A stretch of DNA of 64,000 nucleotides, taken from an uncultured Brachyspira sp. (GTDB taxonomy: Bacteria; Spirochaetota; Brachyspiria; Brachyspirales; Brachyspiraceae). Below are positions 34,368 through 44,083 of this stretch, piece after piece (the first letter of the stretch is position 1; the number at the start of each line of letters is the position of its first letter). The notes under the pieces were generated by a model. It saw nothing but the letters and a program-made list of their open reading frames with translations, did no database searches and was not told the origin of the DNA. A program made the translations under genes and the position numbers. The stretch is taken from positions 1 to 64,000 of the forward strand of contig NZ_CAJUPR010000004.1 in NCBI RefSeq assembly GCF_910588665.1, written 5' to 3'.

Positions 34368-36353
34368 TTATCTGTATGAAACAATTTTATTCATATTATT
34401 TTTATTTCTTGTTGCAATCTGTACAATAATTAATATTATTATAATAGATATTCCTATGATGTCCGTATAAAATTCAGGATATATAGATAAAAGTCCCGAT
34501 ATAATAAACAGTATTCTTTCAATAGCATTGCATTTTCTAAATACATATCCTTCCAATCCTGCGGATACTGCAAACATACCTATAAGAGAAGTTATTAAAA
34601 TAGGTATAATGTCCGAAATAGTAGTATCAATCATTAATATATCAGGATTGAATATAAACATATAAGGAATAATAAAAGCACCTATTGAAAGTTTAGTAGC
34701 TTCTATGCCAGTTTTCAGCGGGTCGGATTTTGCAATTGCAGCTCCTGCCATAGCAGCCAATGCTACAGGAGGCGTAACATCGGCTATTATGCCGAAATAA
34801 AATACAAACATATGGGCTGCAAGAGGCTTATAACCTAATCCTATTATTGCGCTTGCAGCTATTGTGGATGTAATAAGATAGTTTGCGGTTGTAGGAACTC
34901 CCATGCCAAGTATTATTGAGCTTATCATAGTTAAAAATAATAATAGTAAAGATATTCCTCCTGATATTGATATTAATCCTGCGCCTATTTTCAAACCTAA
35001 GCCCGTTAAAGTAATAACTCCTATTATAATTCCAGCCATAGCACATGCAACGGCAACGCTTATTATATTTCTAGCCGCATTCACAAAAACATCTATCAAA
35101 TCACTGAATGTAAAACGGATTTTCCTTTTCATTATGATATCAGTTATAGAATTTATCAGCGCAACCAATGCTGCGGCTATAATTCCCATTAATCCTGCAT
35201 ATATTGCAGTTTTTCCCAGTATAAAGAAATATATTATTGTTAAAAGTGGAATAATTAAATAACCTCTTTTCATCAAAAGATCTCCGATTTTAGGCAGAGA
35301 ATCTCTTGATAATCCTTTAAGTCCAGTTTTTTTAGCTTCCAAATGCACCATTATGAATATGCCTGTAAAATATAGTACGGCTGGTATTATAGCTGCTCTA
35401 GCAACTTCCATATAAGGAATACCTAAACTTTCAGCCATCAGGAAGGAAGCAGCTCCCATTATAGGAGGCATTAACTGTCCTCCTGTAGAAGCCGAAGCCT
35501 CAACAGCGCCTGCAAACTCAGGTCTGTAGCCTAAGGATTTCATCATAGGTATTGTAAAACTTCCCGTACCTACAGTGTTTGATACGGAACTTCCAGATAC
35601 CGTGCCAAACATAGCACTTGTAAGCACCGCAACCTTAGCTGGTCCGCCGTCAAAACCTCCCGCTATGGCATCGCATATATCTATAAAAAACTGTCCTATT
35701 CCCGTTTTATCAAGCAATGCACCAAAGAATATAAAAAGAAAAATAAATGTGGCTGATGCTCCTATAGGCGTACCCATTATGCCTTCTGTATTATAAAATA
35801 AATGCGATACTAATCTTTGAATTGAATATCCTCTGTGATTTAGAAAGCCTGGCGCATAAGCTCCGAATAATGCATACATAATAAAAATTATTGATATCAC
35901 AAGTATAGGAAGCCCGACTATTCTTCTGCATGCCTCAAATACTAAAAGTATTCCTATTATGCCTACTGCAATATCTGCTGCCGTATATATTCCAGCTCTT
36001 CTAACCAACGATTCAAAATTAATTGTAATATAGCTCCAAGAAGCAGCTCCTATTAAAGCAAATATAATATCATAGAACGGAAGCTTATCTTTAGGCATAT
36101 CTTTTTTAATAGGAAAAAGCAAATAGGCAAGAAGCATAACAAATGATAAATGCGTTGCTCTTAAAATCTGCGCTGTAATTTTTCCAGAAAGTATTGAATA
36201 TAATTGAAATAGGCAAAATATTACAGATATAAGTATAATTAAATATTTTTTCCAACCGCTGTATCTTCTGTATCTAGATTCGCTGTCATATTTACTCATA
36301 TAATCATCAATTTCTTCAACTGTAGGAATATGAATATCTTTTCTATGCTTCAT
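34368..36353 (-). CDS. TRAP transporter fused membrane subunit (TAXI type, DctQM fusion)
   Basis: A 661-residue inner-membrane protein in which the small 4-helix (DctQ-like) and large 12-helix (DctM-like) TRAP subunits are joined, as is usual for TAXI systems. The start is cytoplasmic and charged. The large half carries family text: DKTGIGQFFIDICDAIAGGF near residue 215, AVLTSAMFGTVSGSSVSNTV near 240, ASASTGGQLMPPIMGAASF near 285 and MGVPTTANYLITSTIAASAI near 490. Uptake is driven by an ion gradient, not ATP. It is 12 bases after the DUF1850 gene and shares an operon with the TAXI binding protein. Substrate unknown. Confidence 0.93.
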   Translation of the reverse strand: MKHRKDIHIPTVEEIDDYMSKYDSESRYRRYSGWKKYLIILISVIFCLFQLYSILSGKITAQILRATHLSFVMLLAYLLFPIKKDMPKDKLPFYDIIFALIGAASWSYITINFESLVRRAGIYTAADIAVGIIGILLVFEACRRIVGLPILVISIIFIMYALFGAYAPGFLNHRGYSIQRLVSHLFYNTEGIMGTPIGASATFIFLFIFFGALLDKTGIGQFFIDICDAIAGGFDGGPAKVAVLTSAMFGTVSGSSVSNTVGTGSFTIPMMKSLGYRPEFAGAVEASASTGGQLMPPIMGAASFLMAESLGIPYMEVARAAIIPAVLYFTGIFIMVHLEAKKTGLKGLSRDSLPKIGDLLMKRGYLIIPLLTIIYFFILGKTAIYAGLMGIIAAALVALINSITDIIMKRKIRFTFSDLIDVFVNAARNIISVAVACAMAGIIIGVITLTGLGLKIGAGLISISGGISLLLLFLTMISSIILGMGVPTTANYLITSTIAASAIIGLGYKPLAAHMFVFYFGIIADVTPPVALAAMAGAAIAKSDPLKTGIEATKLSIGAFIIPYMFIFNPDILMIDTTISDIIPILITSLIGMFAVSAGLEGYVFRKCNAIERILFIISGLLSIYPEFYTDIIGISIIIILIIVQIATRNKNNMNKIVSYR

Positions 36354-36365
36354 TATATCCTCCCA

Positions 36366-36887
36366 TTATTTTATATAATTCATTATTATTTCAAATAATG
36401 ATACATTTTTATATTCTATTTTTATATTAGTCTGAGGTGCAAAAAAACTATCCAATTCTATAACTTTTTCATCTGCGGTTATAGTATGATTAGCAATTAT
36501 ACCAATAAATAAATAAAAGTCTTTAATTATTCTGTTCATTTTATTTATTTCTATATAATCGTCGGTAATAACAATATTTTCATAGCTTTCAGGTTCGGCT
36601 ATACCTGCGCCGTAAGAAACAAATCTAGTCTTATCTAAAATTAAATTATTGTTTTTATCTATAAAATAGTAATCTCTAATTCTGCCTTTATTAACAGAAT
36701 GAGTATATGAAATTATAAACTTCTTATCATCAAGGTTTAATATCATATTAACTTTATTGTTTTTAACACTATTTAATACTAGTTTTGGAAATAATGGTAT
36801 AAATAATAAAGTAATAGCTGTAAGTATAATTAATAAAAATATAATAATTTTTTTTGACATAATATAAAAAATTATTAATGTATTCAT
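36366..36887 (-). CDS. DUF1850 protein of the TRAP operon
   Basis: A 173-residue protein with an N-terminal membrane helix or signal (KIIIFLLIILTAITLLFIP) and the DUF1850 core: FIISYTHSVNKGRIRDYYFI, then LDKTRFVSYGAGIAEPE, matching the family pattern of a Tyr-x-His-Ser-Val stretch and a later Ser-x-Gly-Ala-Gly. DUF1850 genes are regularly found between TAXI binding proteins and fused TRAP permeases, exactly as here. Role unknown. An internal ATG at 36860 is an alternative start; neither has a strong ribosome site. Confidence 0.8.
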   Translation of the reverse strand: MNTLIIFYIMSKKIIIFLLIILTAITLLFIPLFPKLVLNSVKNNKVNMILNLDDKKFIISYTHSVNKGRIRDYYFIDKNNNLILDKTRFVSYGAGIAEPESYENIVITDDYIEINKMNRIIKDFYLFIGIIANHTITADEKVIELDSFFAPQTNIKIEYKNVSLFEIIMNYIK

Positions 36888-36925
36888 TATCTATCTCTGA
36901 TAATGAATACATCTATTAAACTAAA

Positions 36926-37876
36926 TTATTCTATATTATATCCTAATTCCTGATAATATTTTAAAGCTCCTGGGTGAAACGGTATTGATATTCCTTTATA
37001 AGAATCTTCTATATTTAATTCTTCTCCTTTGGCATGAGCTGCTGCCAAGTCAGATTTTTTATCAAATAATGTTTTCATTAAGTTATAAACAATATTTTCA
37101 GGTATATTATTATTAACAACAATAGTAGCTTTAACGGCTATTGCTCTGGTGTCGGTATCAATTTTACTATATGTATTAGCAGGTATTGTTATCTCAGTAT
37201 AATATTTATATTTGTGAAGCATTTCATCTACAGGTATTTTATCCAAAGATACTAAAACTATATCGCTTGATAAAGATAGTTCCTGTAAAGCTGCATTAGG
37301 CATTCCAGCCACTATAAAACAAGCATCCAATGTGCCGTTTTGAAGTCCGTCGCTTGATTCTTTAAAAGAAAGATTTGATTTATTTATATCATTAAATGTT
37401 AAGCCGTAAGCTTCCAATATCTGCTTAGCATTAAATTCCACTCCGCTTCCTGCATCTCCAACAGATACTCTTTTTCCTTTCATATCAGATATTGTTTTTA
37501 TTGCGCTTGATTTTGTAGCAGCTATTTGTACTATTTCAGGATATAATGTAAGCATTGCAGAAAAATTTGTTAATACTTCGCCTGCAAATATATCTGTGCC
37601 GTTATATGCATAATCTATAACATCATTTTGAACAAAAGCTAAATCAGCCTCATGTCTGTTAAGAAGTCTCAAATTTTCAGCGGAAGCCCCAGTTGATTGC
37701 GCTGTAACATTCATTCCGTTTATATTGGCATTCCATATACTTGCTATGCTTCCTCCAAATGAATAGTATGTTCCGCTGGTACCGCCTGTGGCAAAAATAT
37801 AATTGAGATTACCGCTTTTTTGACACCCCGCAGCTAATAATAGAACGGCAGTAACAGCAATGAAAACATTTCTCAT
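36926..37876 (-). CDS. TAXI-family TRAP transporter solute-binding lipoprotein
   Basis: The periplasmic binding component of the TRAP system, 316 residues. A signal peptide with lipobox (AVTAVLLLAAGCQKSG) anchors it to lipid. Mature landmarks: YIFATGGTSGTYYSFGGSIA near residue 28, TAQSTGASAENLRLLNRHEA then DLAFVQNDVIDYAYNG, MKGKRVSVGDAGSGVEFNAK near 150, and DACFIVAGMPNAALQELS, all typical of TAXI proteins. I chose ATG 37876, with AAGGAG ten bases away, instead of 37936, whose extra 20 residues would mask the signal. It begins the operon with DUF1850 and the fused permease. Confidence 0.93.
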   Translation of the reverse strand: MRNVFIAVTAVLLLAAGCQKSGNLNYIFATGGTSGTYYSFGGSIASIWNANINGMNVTAQSTGASAENLRLLNRHEADLAFVQNDVIDYAYNGTDIFAGEVLTNFSAMLTLYPEIVQIAATKSSAIKTISDMKGKRVSVGDAGSGVEFNAKQILEAYGLTFNDINKSNLSFKESSDGLQNGTLDACFIVAGMPNAALQELSLSSDIVLVSLDKIPVDEMLHKYKYYTEITIPANTYSKIDTDTRAIAVKATIVVNNNIPENIVYNLMKTLFDKKSDLAAAHAKGEELNIEDSYKGISIPFHPGALKYYQELGYNIE

Positions 37877-38060
37877 AATAATAATACTCCTTATAAAATT
37901 TACTGATATAATACACTTTATAATATTAAAAGTCAATATTTATTCTATTATATTTTTATACAGAATAAAAATATAAGCAGTATGTTTAAAGTTAAAAAGA
38001 TTTAAAATATGATATAAAAATTTATATATTAATTAAATATTAATAAAAAAAGCAATGCTG

Positions 38061-38735
38061 TTATTTTAAGCAGCGTGCTATTTTGCCGTTTGACATCTCA
38101 TAAACATTATTGGCATGCGCAGCTATATTATGGGCATGGGTAACCATTATTATACTTGTACCCTGTTTATTTATAGCCGTCAGTATTTCCATTAATGTTT
38201 TTGTTGTTGCAGGATCCAAATCGCTTGTAGGCTCATCGGCTATTAAGCATTTGCATCCGTAAGCTAATGCTCTGAGTATGGCAACTTTTTTCATTTCGCC
38301 GCCTGAAAGATTAGATGCTTTTGAATACATCTTGTCTTTCAGAGAAAATAATTCTATATTTTCTTTAGTTTGATTTATTTTATCATCGGTAATTTTATGT
38401 TTAAAAGCTAAAGGCATCAATATATTATCTATAACGCTTATAGTTGGTATTATAACAGGATATTGAAATATATATGAAAAATATTCCCTTCTGAAGCTTG
38501 CCATAACATCTTCACTCGCTCCGTTTAATTTGAAAGAATCATAATATATGGTTCCGCCTGTCGGCTTAAGTATTCCTCCAGTTATGCTGAGTAAAGTGCT
38601 TTTTCCGCTTCCAGTATGTCCCACAAAACTTATAAAATCTCCCTGATTTATATCCAGACTTATATTTTCTAAGGCATTGTACTGATTTATTCCCAAAGAG
38701 AAAGATTTTGAAACATTGATGATTTTTATATTCAT
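38061..38735 (-). CDS. ABC transporter ATP-binding protein, LolD/MacB type
   Basis: A 224-residue ATPase with GHTGSGKSTLLSITGGIL (Walker A, near residue 40), the Q-loop YIFQYPVIIPTISVIDNILM, the signature NLSGGEMKKVAILRALAYG and Walker B KCLIADEPTSDLDPATT, then IIMVTHAHNIAAHANNVYEM. This matches the LolD/MacB/FtsE clade. Its start overlaps the stop of the small permease gene by four bases, so both are made together. It could serve lipoprotein release or peptide export; sequence does not decide. Confidence 0.88.
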   Translation of the reverse strand: MNIKIINVSKSFSLGINQYNALENISLDINQGDFISFVGHTGSGKSTLLSITGGILKPTGGTIYYDSFKLNGASEDVMASFRREYFSYIFQYPVIIPTISVIDNILMPLAFKHKITDDKINQTKENIELFSLKDKMYSKASNLSGGEMKKVAILRALAYGCKCLIADEPTSDLDPATTKTLMEILTAINKQGTSIIMVTHAHNIAAHANNVYEMSNGKIARCLK

Positions 38736-39295
38736 AGAGTTCCTCTTAAATCTTCATAAGGATCTTTCTGCAGAAGTATTGAATTGGATATAAAAGCGCC
38801 TGTCATAAATCCTATTATCAATACGGCATTAGCTAAAATAATTATATAAGCACCATTGATTACATCTGATACCTCTATCAAAGTCAGTATATATGAACTG
38901 TATCTTAAATATAAAATTAATATTTCTATCATACAAATTAAAAATGATATTAAAATATATAAAAGGCTTATCAATATTGATAATTTTCTTATTGCAAGCT
39001 TAGTGGCTCCGAATATGCGCAAAGTGGAAAACATTCTGCTGTTTTTAGAAAATATATATGAGCTTGATATTGCCGAATATAGTATTCCTATTATTAATAT
39101 TGCTATAAATAGAGCATATATTGAAAATTCTCTAAAAAAAGGTATATTTTCATTCAATAATATTTCATACTTCCATACTAAACTGAATATTGAGGTTACA
39201 GTCATAAGCTGAGACAATGAAATAAATATTATTATTGAAAAAATAATGCTTCCTTTAATAAGTTTTGAGGCATATCCTATAGTTGAGTTATACAC
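38732..39295 (-). CDS. Very short FtsX-like ABC permease
   Basis: A 187-residue membrane protein with four predicted helices (about 14-34, 55-78, 104-130, 148-170). The ending SILLQKDPYEDLRGTL matches the C-terminal cytoplasmic stretch of FtsX/LolC-type permeases, which often end in a Lys-Asp-Pro-x-x-x-Leu-Arg pattern. It lacks the large periplasmic domain of LolC/E or MacB. Also present is the segment IFGATKLAIRKLSILI, a coupling-helix-like stretch. It comes directly before the ATPase with a four-base overlap. It probably acts as a homodimer. Confidence 0.7.
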   Translation of the reverse strand: MYNSTIGYASKLIKGSIIFSIIIFISLSQLMTVTSIFSLVWKYEILLNENIPFFREFSIYALFIAILIIGILYSAISSSYIFSKNSRMFSTLRIFGATKLAIRKLSILISLLYILISFLICMIEILILYLRYSSYILTLIEVSDVINGAYIIILANAVLIIGFMTGAFISNSILLQKDPYEDLRGTL

Positions 39296-39473
39296 AATAA
39301 AAAACCTTTTATTTATTATAATTGCCGTAAAACTTAACTTAATAAATTAAATCAAGCATAACTGTTGTTTATTCGGCTTTCTGGTATCTTTGTAAAAAAT
39401 AATATTTATCTGCAATTTAAATATCGATATTATTAATAATTACTTAAGCAAATTATTTTAAGCATAATAATAT

Positions 39474-40010
39474 CTATCTCAATATTCCAAATTCTATTGT
39501 ATTTTCTTTATCTAATTCTTCTATATACGGTATAGGATATTCCAGCATGTCTTTACCGTTTTTTAAAGTATTATATATTGTCAGATTATTCTTTTTCCAA
39601 TCGGATAATCTTTTTTTATACTCTTTATTGTATCCTGAAGTCATTTTTAATTTTCCATTCTGTATTATAAAGCCTACAAACATATTTACATTGCTTTCAT
39701 ACAATGAGCTTTTTATATCGTATATATCATAAGCTACATATTTTATAGGCATCTTTTCATAATAGTATGCATTAGTTGGGCTTTCAGCATATAAAAATAC
39801 CCCGGTCCCTATTTTTATTCCGTTTATTTTATATTCTACATTTCCGTCATCTGTGAATGTGTATAAATAACCGTTCGGAGCCATTACTCTTTTTCCTCTT
39901 ACGGTTTTTATCCATATATTATCGTAATTTGTATGAGATACCGTTTTTATATTGGAAGCGCATGACGATATTAAAAATAATAATATGGAAACACTAAATA
40001 ATTTTATCAT
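39474..40010 (-). CDS. Predicted lipoprotein, 178 aa
   Basis: A signal peptide with lipobox (LFSVSILLFLISSCASN) makes this a likely lipoprotein with Cys near residue 17. The mature part contains RGKRVMAPNGYLYTFTDDGN then VEYKINGIKIGTGVF, a short beta-rich stretch resembling a small lipocalin-like or DUF-type sheet, but I do not recognise the family. It stands alone on the minus strand, divergent from mutS. Confidence 0.65.
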   Translation of the reverse strand: MIKLFSVSILLFLISSCASNIKTVSHTNYDNIWIKTVRGKRVMAPNGYLYTFTDDGNVEYKINGIKIGTGVFLYAESPTNAYYYEKMPIKYVAYDIYDIKSSLYESNVNMFVGFIIQNGKLKMTSGYNKEYKKRLSDWKKNNLTIYNTLKNGKDMLEYPIPYIEELDKENTIEFGILR

Positions 40011-40209
40011 AAAAAATACCTTAAAATATTATGATATATTTTCGACATTTAAAGAAAAATAACAGTATAAAAAATATGATTTAATATTTATTTATGTATA
40101 AAAGTTTCAGAATATCATTATGCTTTTTATCAATAGTTTTAATTAAGTTATTATCCGATAATATATTAATACTTAAATTTTTTTATAAAAAATAAAAATT
40201 AACATAAAT

Positions 40210-40238
40210 TTGATTAAAGAATCAAAATATATTATACT
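40210..40238 (+). promoter_or_regulatory. Sigma-70-type promoter of mutS
   Basis: TTGATT (40210-40215), 17-base spacer and TATACT (40233-40238), 30 bases before the ATG at 40268. The rest of the 257-base divergent gap is AT-rich and shows nothing further. Confidence 0.6.
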
Positions 40239-40267
40239 AGGCTCAAAATTATAAACGGAAAAATATA

Positions 40268-42946
40268 ATGCAGGAAACATTTTTTGGAAGCGGAAAAGAA
40301 GAGACTCAGAAACTTACGCCTATGATGAGGCAGTACAAAGAAATAAAAGATAAATATAATGACAGCATACTGCTTTTCAGAATGGGAGATTTTTATGAGG
40401 TATTTTTTGATGATGCAAAAATAGTGTCCGATATATTAGGACTCACTCTAACAAAAAGAGCTAATGTTCCTATGGCTGGCGTTCCTTATCATGCTATAGA
40501 CAATTATCTGTCAAAATTGGTTAAGTCTGGAATGAAAATTGCCGTATGCGATCAAATGGAGGATCCTAAATTTGCAAAAGGCATTGTAAGAAGAGAAGTT
40601 ACTCAGGTTATAACTCCGGGTATTATTTCTGAAAATAAGTATTTGGAATCAAAAAGCAATAATTATCTGGCTTCCGTAATAGTATCAAAAAGCGAGAAAA
40701 ATGCAGCTTTATCAATATGCGACATTTCTACAGGCGAGCTTTATGCTGCAGAAATAAATACAAATTTAGATAATCAGAACAAGGCTGTTAAAGAAATTAT
40801 TGACGGGCTTACCGAAGAAATTATAAGGTTTTCTCCTAAAGAGATTATGGCTATAGAATCAGTTTCTGAAAGCATTATTATAAAAGAAATTAAAAATAAG
40901 TTTTCAAATATATTCTACAGTACCTCCGCAAATTATACGGCAGAATACTCCTATGCATATAAAACTTTGACTAATCATTTTAAAACCGTATCATTAAAAA
41001 GCTTTGGTATAGAAGAGAAGCCTCTTTTAATATCTCTGTTGGGATCAACTATATTTTATATTCAGGAACTGTCGAAAACTTCTCTTAAGCATATATCTGA
41101 TATTAAACTCTATAATAAAGCAGATTCAATGACTTTAGATTATGCCACAATAGCAAGTCTGGAAATATTGGAGACAATTAGAAATGATAATAATAAAATG
41201 ACATTATTTGATACTATAGACAGAACAAAAACTTCTATGGGAGCAAGATATTTAAAAAGAATAATAGTTAAGCCTTTATTGAATATTGATGATATAAATA
41301 AAAGACTTGACAATGTAGAGTTTTTTTATAAAAATCAAAAGCTTATGTATAAAATAAGAGATCTGCTTCAGGATATAGGAGATATAGAAAGGCTTGCATC
41401 TAAATTGGCGCTTTCAAGAATTAATCCTAAAGAGCTTGTATCATTAAAAAAGTTTTTAGTAATTTCCCTTGAGGTTATTACAGAACTTGCTATGAATAAT
41501 TTTGAGGAAGTAAACTTTGAAGAAGTTAATGATATAAAAATAATTACCGATTTAATAGAGCGGGCTATACTTGAAGAGCCTAAAATAGTTATTAATGAAG
41601 GAGATATTATAAAAGACGATTATGACGAAACTTTAAAGAAATATAATGAAGCTAGAAGAAAGGGGCGTTCTTGGATATCCGAACTTGAATATAATTATAA
41701 ATCAGATACTGGAATTAATAACTTAAAGATAAGATACAATAATGTAATAGGCTATTATATAGAAGTAACTAAAGCAAATGCTTCGTCGGTTCCCGTAAAT
41801 TTTATAAAAAGACAGACATTAATAGGAAGCGAAAGATATACCACAGATAAATTAATGGAATATGAAACTATTATTAATGATGCTAATGAAAAAAGCTATT
41901 CATTAGAATATGATATATTTATTGAAGTTAGAAATAAAGCCAATGAATATTTAAACTCAATATTAAAAACTGCAAAAATAATATCTGTAATAGATGTTTA
42001 TTCCTCTCTTGCATTCCTTGCCAAAGAGGATAATTATATAAGACCTGTAATTACAAATGACGGAATAATAGATATAAAAGAAGGCAGACATCCTGTTGTT
42101 GAAGTTAATCTTAAAACGGAAAGCTTTATTCCGAATGATACATATTTGGACAATAAAAATGAACATCTTCTTATAATTACAGGTCCTAATATGAGCGGTA
42201 AAAGCACATATTTAAGACAAACCGCTTTGATAGTATTATTGGCTCAAATCGGTTCATTCGTACCTGCATCAGGTGCAAAGATTTCCGTAGTTGATCGCAT
42301 ATTTACCCGCGTCGGAGCAAGCGATAATATTGCAAGAGGAGAAAGCACATTTTTAGTTGAAATGAATGAAACAGCATATATACTTAATCATTGTACTGAT
42401 AAAAGCCTCGTTATAATGGACGAGATAGGAAGAGGCACTTCCACCTATGACGGACTTTCCATCGCTTGGGCTATAGTTGAATATTTAGCTCATGAAGAAA
42501 ATAAGAGATCTAAAACTCTATTTGCCACGCATTACCATGAACTTACTATGCTTGAAGATTTAGAAGGCGTTAAAAATTATAGGGTATTAGTTGAAGAATA
42601 TAAAGATGAAATAATATTTATGAAGAAAGTTACAGAAGGCGCTGCAAAATCAAGCTACGGCATATATGCTGCAAAAATAGCGGGTGCTCCTAATAAAGTT
42701 ATAAAAAGAGCATCTGAAATATTAAAAAAATTAGAAACGGAAGCAGGGGTTCAAGCTGAAAATATAGAATTAAATACTCAGAAATCAGTTGGTATGCTTC
42801 CGTTTTATGATGATAAAAAAATAAAAGAAACAATAATAAAGGAAAGAGAAAGCGAAATAGAAAAAGAAATTAAAGAATTAAATATAAGCATAATAACTCC
42901 GATTGACGCTATAAATTTAATTAATAAATGGAAAAATATGATATAA
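40268..42946 (+). CDS. mutS: DNA mismatch repair protein MutS
   Basis: MutS recognises mismatched bases and starts repair. The 892-residue protein is full length (E. coli 853). The mismatch-reading domain has RMGDFYEVFFDDAKIVSDIL with the Phe-x-Glu-type motif near residue 40. The core clamp/lever region includes IRYNNVIGYYIEVTKANAS near 490. The ATPase has Walker A TGPNMSGKSTYLRQTALIVL near 640, SHFTRVGAS-like text (IFTRVGASDNIARGESTF), Walker B LVIMDEIGRGTSTYDG near 715 and FATHYHELTML near 755. It has no MutL gene nearby. A promoter stands in front. Confidence 0.97.
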   Translation: MQETFFGSGKEETQKLTPMMRQYKEIKDKYNDSILLFRMGDFYEVFFDDAKIVSDILGLTLTKRANVPMAGVPYHAIDNYLSKLVKSGMKIAVCDQMEDPKFAKGIVRREVTQVITPGIISENKYLESKSNNYLASVIVSKSEKNAALSICDISTGELYAAEINTNLDNQNKAVKEIIDGLTEEIIRFSPKEIMAIESVSESIIIKEIKNKFSNIFYSTSANYTAEYSYAYKTLTNHFKTVSLKSFGIEEKPLLISLLGSTIFYIQELSKTSLKHISDIKLYNKADSMTLDYATIASLEILETIRNDNNKMTLFDTIDRTKTSMGARYLKRIIVKPLLNIDDINKRLDNVEFFYKNQKLMYKIRDLLQDIGDIERLASKLALSRINPKELVSLKKFLVISLEVITELAMNNFEEVNFEEVNDIKIITDLIERAILEEPKIVINEGDIIKDDYDETLKKYNEARRKGRSWISELEYNYKSDTGINNLKIRYNNVIGYYIEVTKANASSVPVNFIKRQTLIGSERYTTDKLMEYETIINDANEKSYSLEYDIFIEVRNKANEYLNSILKTAKIISVIDVYSSLAFLAKEDNYIRPVITNDGIIDIKEGRHPVVEVNLKTESFIPNDTYLDNKNEHLLIITGPNMSGKSTYLRQTALIVLLAQIGSFVPASGAKISVVDRIFTRVGASDNIARGESTFLVEMNETAYILNHCTDKSLVIMDEIGRGTSTYDGLSIAWAIVEYLAHEENKRSKTLFATHYHELTMLEDLEGVKNYRVLVEEYKDEIIFMKKVTEGAAKSSYGIYAAKIAGAPNKVIKRASEILKKLETEAGVQAENIELNTQKSVGMLPFYDDKKIKETIIKERESEIEKEIKELNISIITPIDAINLINKWKNMI

Positions 42947-43033
42947 AATATAATTTTTACGGTAATTGATATTTTATATAAATTTAATTTTAAGATTTAT
43001 AATCCGAAGTTATATTATATAATGAGGTGTATC

Positions 43034-43357
43034 ATGACGGAACAATACTATTATAAATCAACAACTGAGAGAGAATTTGACTGTATAAAAGATGATGAAA
43101 AATTAATAGAAACTTTATCTGACAAAGGATATACTGTTTATGCAATTACGCAGAAATCTAATCAGCTTATACCTTATCATGAACACCCTTCCGAAGAGAT
43201 GGTAATTGTATTAAGCGGTAAAGTAAGATATATAGTAGAAGAAGAGATTGTGGATTTGGAAGAAGGTGATATTATAAGAGTAAGACAGCATTCTGTGCAT
43301 TCTATGATAGGTATTGCAGATGATGGAATATCTAATTTATTATTAGTATTTATTTAA
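43034..43357 (+). CDS. Small cupin-domain protein
   Basis: A 107-residue single beta-barrel cupin: the metal-binding motifs are LIPYHEHPSEEMVIVLSGKV near residue 47 and VRQHSVHSMIGI near 90. Such proteins bind metal and a small ligand or act as sensors or simple enzymes. The ATG at 43034 follows GAGGTG; an upstream ATG at 43022 would add four residues and lies before that site. Function unknown. Confidence 0.8.
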   Translation: MTEQYYYKSTTEREFDCIKDDEKLIETLSDKGYTVYAITQKSNQLIPYHEHPSEEMVIVLSGKVRYIVEEEIVDLEEGDIIRVRQHSVHSMIGIADDGISNLLLVFI

Positions 43358-43453
43358 TATATTAATTTCATTATAATTTATTCTATTTTTTGATGTTTTG
43401 TTATATAAATTTAATACATTACAATAAATATATTTAATTTTTTAGAATTATTT

Positions 43454-43972
43454 TTATTTAAAGTCTTTGTAAAGCATGCTAGGCTGAACATCGGTATTAT
43501 TTTGGTATTTGCTGCTTGCATATTCTTCATATTCTCCGTCAATGGTATGATAGTAAAGCTGAGCTATTTCAACTGTAGGATATATTATTATAGGTTTTAT
43601 GCAGAATATTTCTAAAGTCCAATATCCTCTAAAACCTACATCTCCGAAACCTGCTGTAATATGTATGAATATTCCAAGTCTGCCTATAGATGAACGTCCT
43701 TCTATCATAGGAACATATTTTTTTGTGCTTGTGTATTCCAAAGTTCTTCCTAAGTACAGCTCATTAGGTTTTAATTCATAGCCTTTTTCAGGTATTATTA
43801 TTTCTTCCGTATCATTTTTCTTTTTCATGTCAAGTATATTATCTTTATATATTAAAAGCTTATTATGAAGCTTTACATTATAGCTGTTTGAATTTAATTG
43901 ATTTCTATTGAAAGGTTCTATTATTATGTTTTTTCCCAAGTTTTTTTCTATTTCAAGTCCTGATAAAATCAT
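43454..43972 (-). CDS. dcd: dCTP deaminase
   Basis: Dcd converts dCTP to dUTP for thymidylate synthesis. The 172-residue protein matches the family: LSGLEIEKNLGKNIIIEPFN then RNQLNSNSYNVKLHNKLL near the start; EGRSSIGRLGIFIHITAGFG near residue 95 with the catalytic Glu-Gly-Arg-Ser-Ser; then DVGFRGYWTLEIFC. The C-terminal lid ends YQNNTDVQPSMLYKDF. Bifunctional dCTP deaminase/dUTPase is possible, since the start and lid alone do not tell them apart. Confidence 0.92.
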   Translation of the reverse strand: MILSGLEIEKNLGKNIIIEPFNRNQLNSNSYNVKLHNKLLIYKDNILDMKKKNDTEEIIIPEKGYELKPNELYLGRTLEYTSTKKYVPMIEGRSSIGRLGIFIHITAGFGDVGFRGYWTLEIFCIKPIIIYPTVEIAQLYYHTIDGEYEEYASSKYQNNTDVQPSMLYKDFK

Positions 43973-44083
43973 TTATTTATTAATTCCTATTAATTACAGT
44001 TTTAATTTATTAAATTATTTTCTTTATTTTTCGGTATTATTATAGTATAATTTATATAGTAAAATAAAATTATGGAGTTATTA

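Noticed and set aside
34903..35262. Plus-strand frame inside the TRAP permease gene
   Set aside because: Antisense shadow of a low-GC membrane protein gene.
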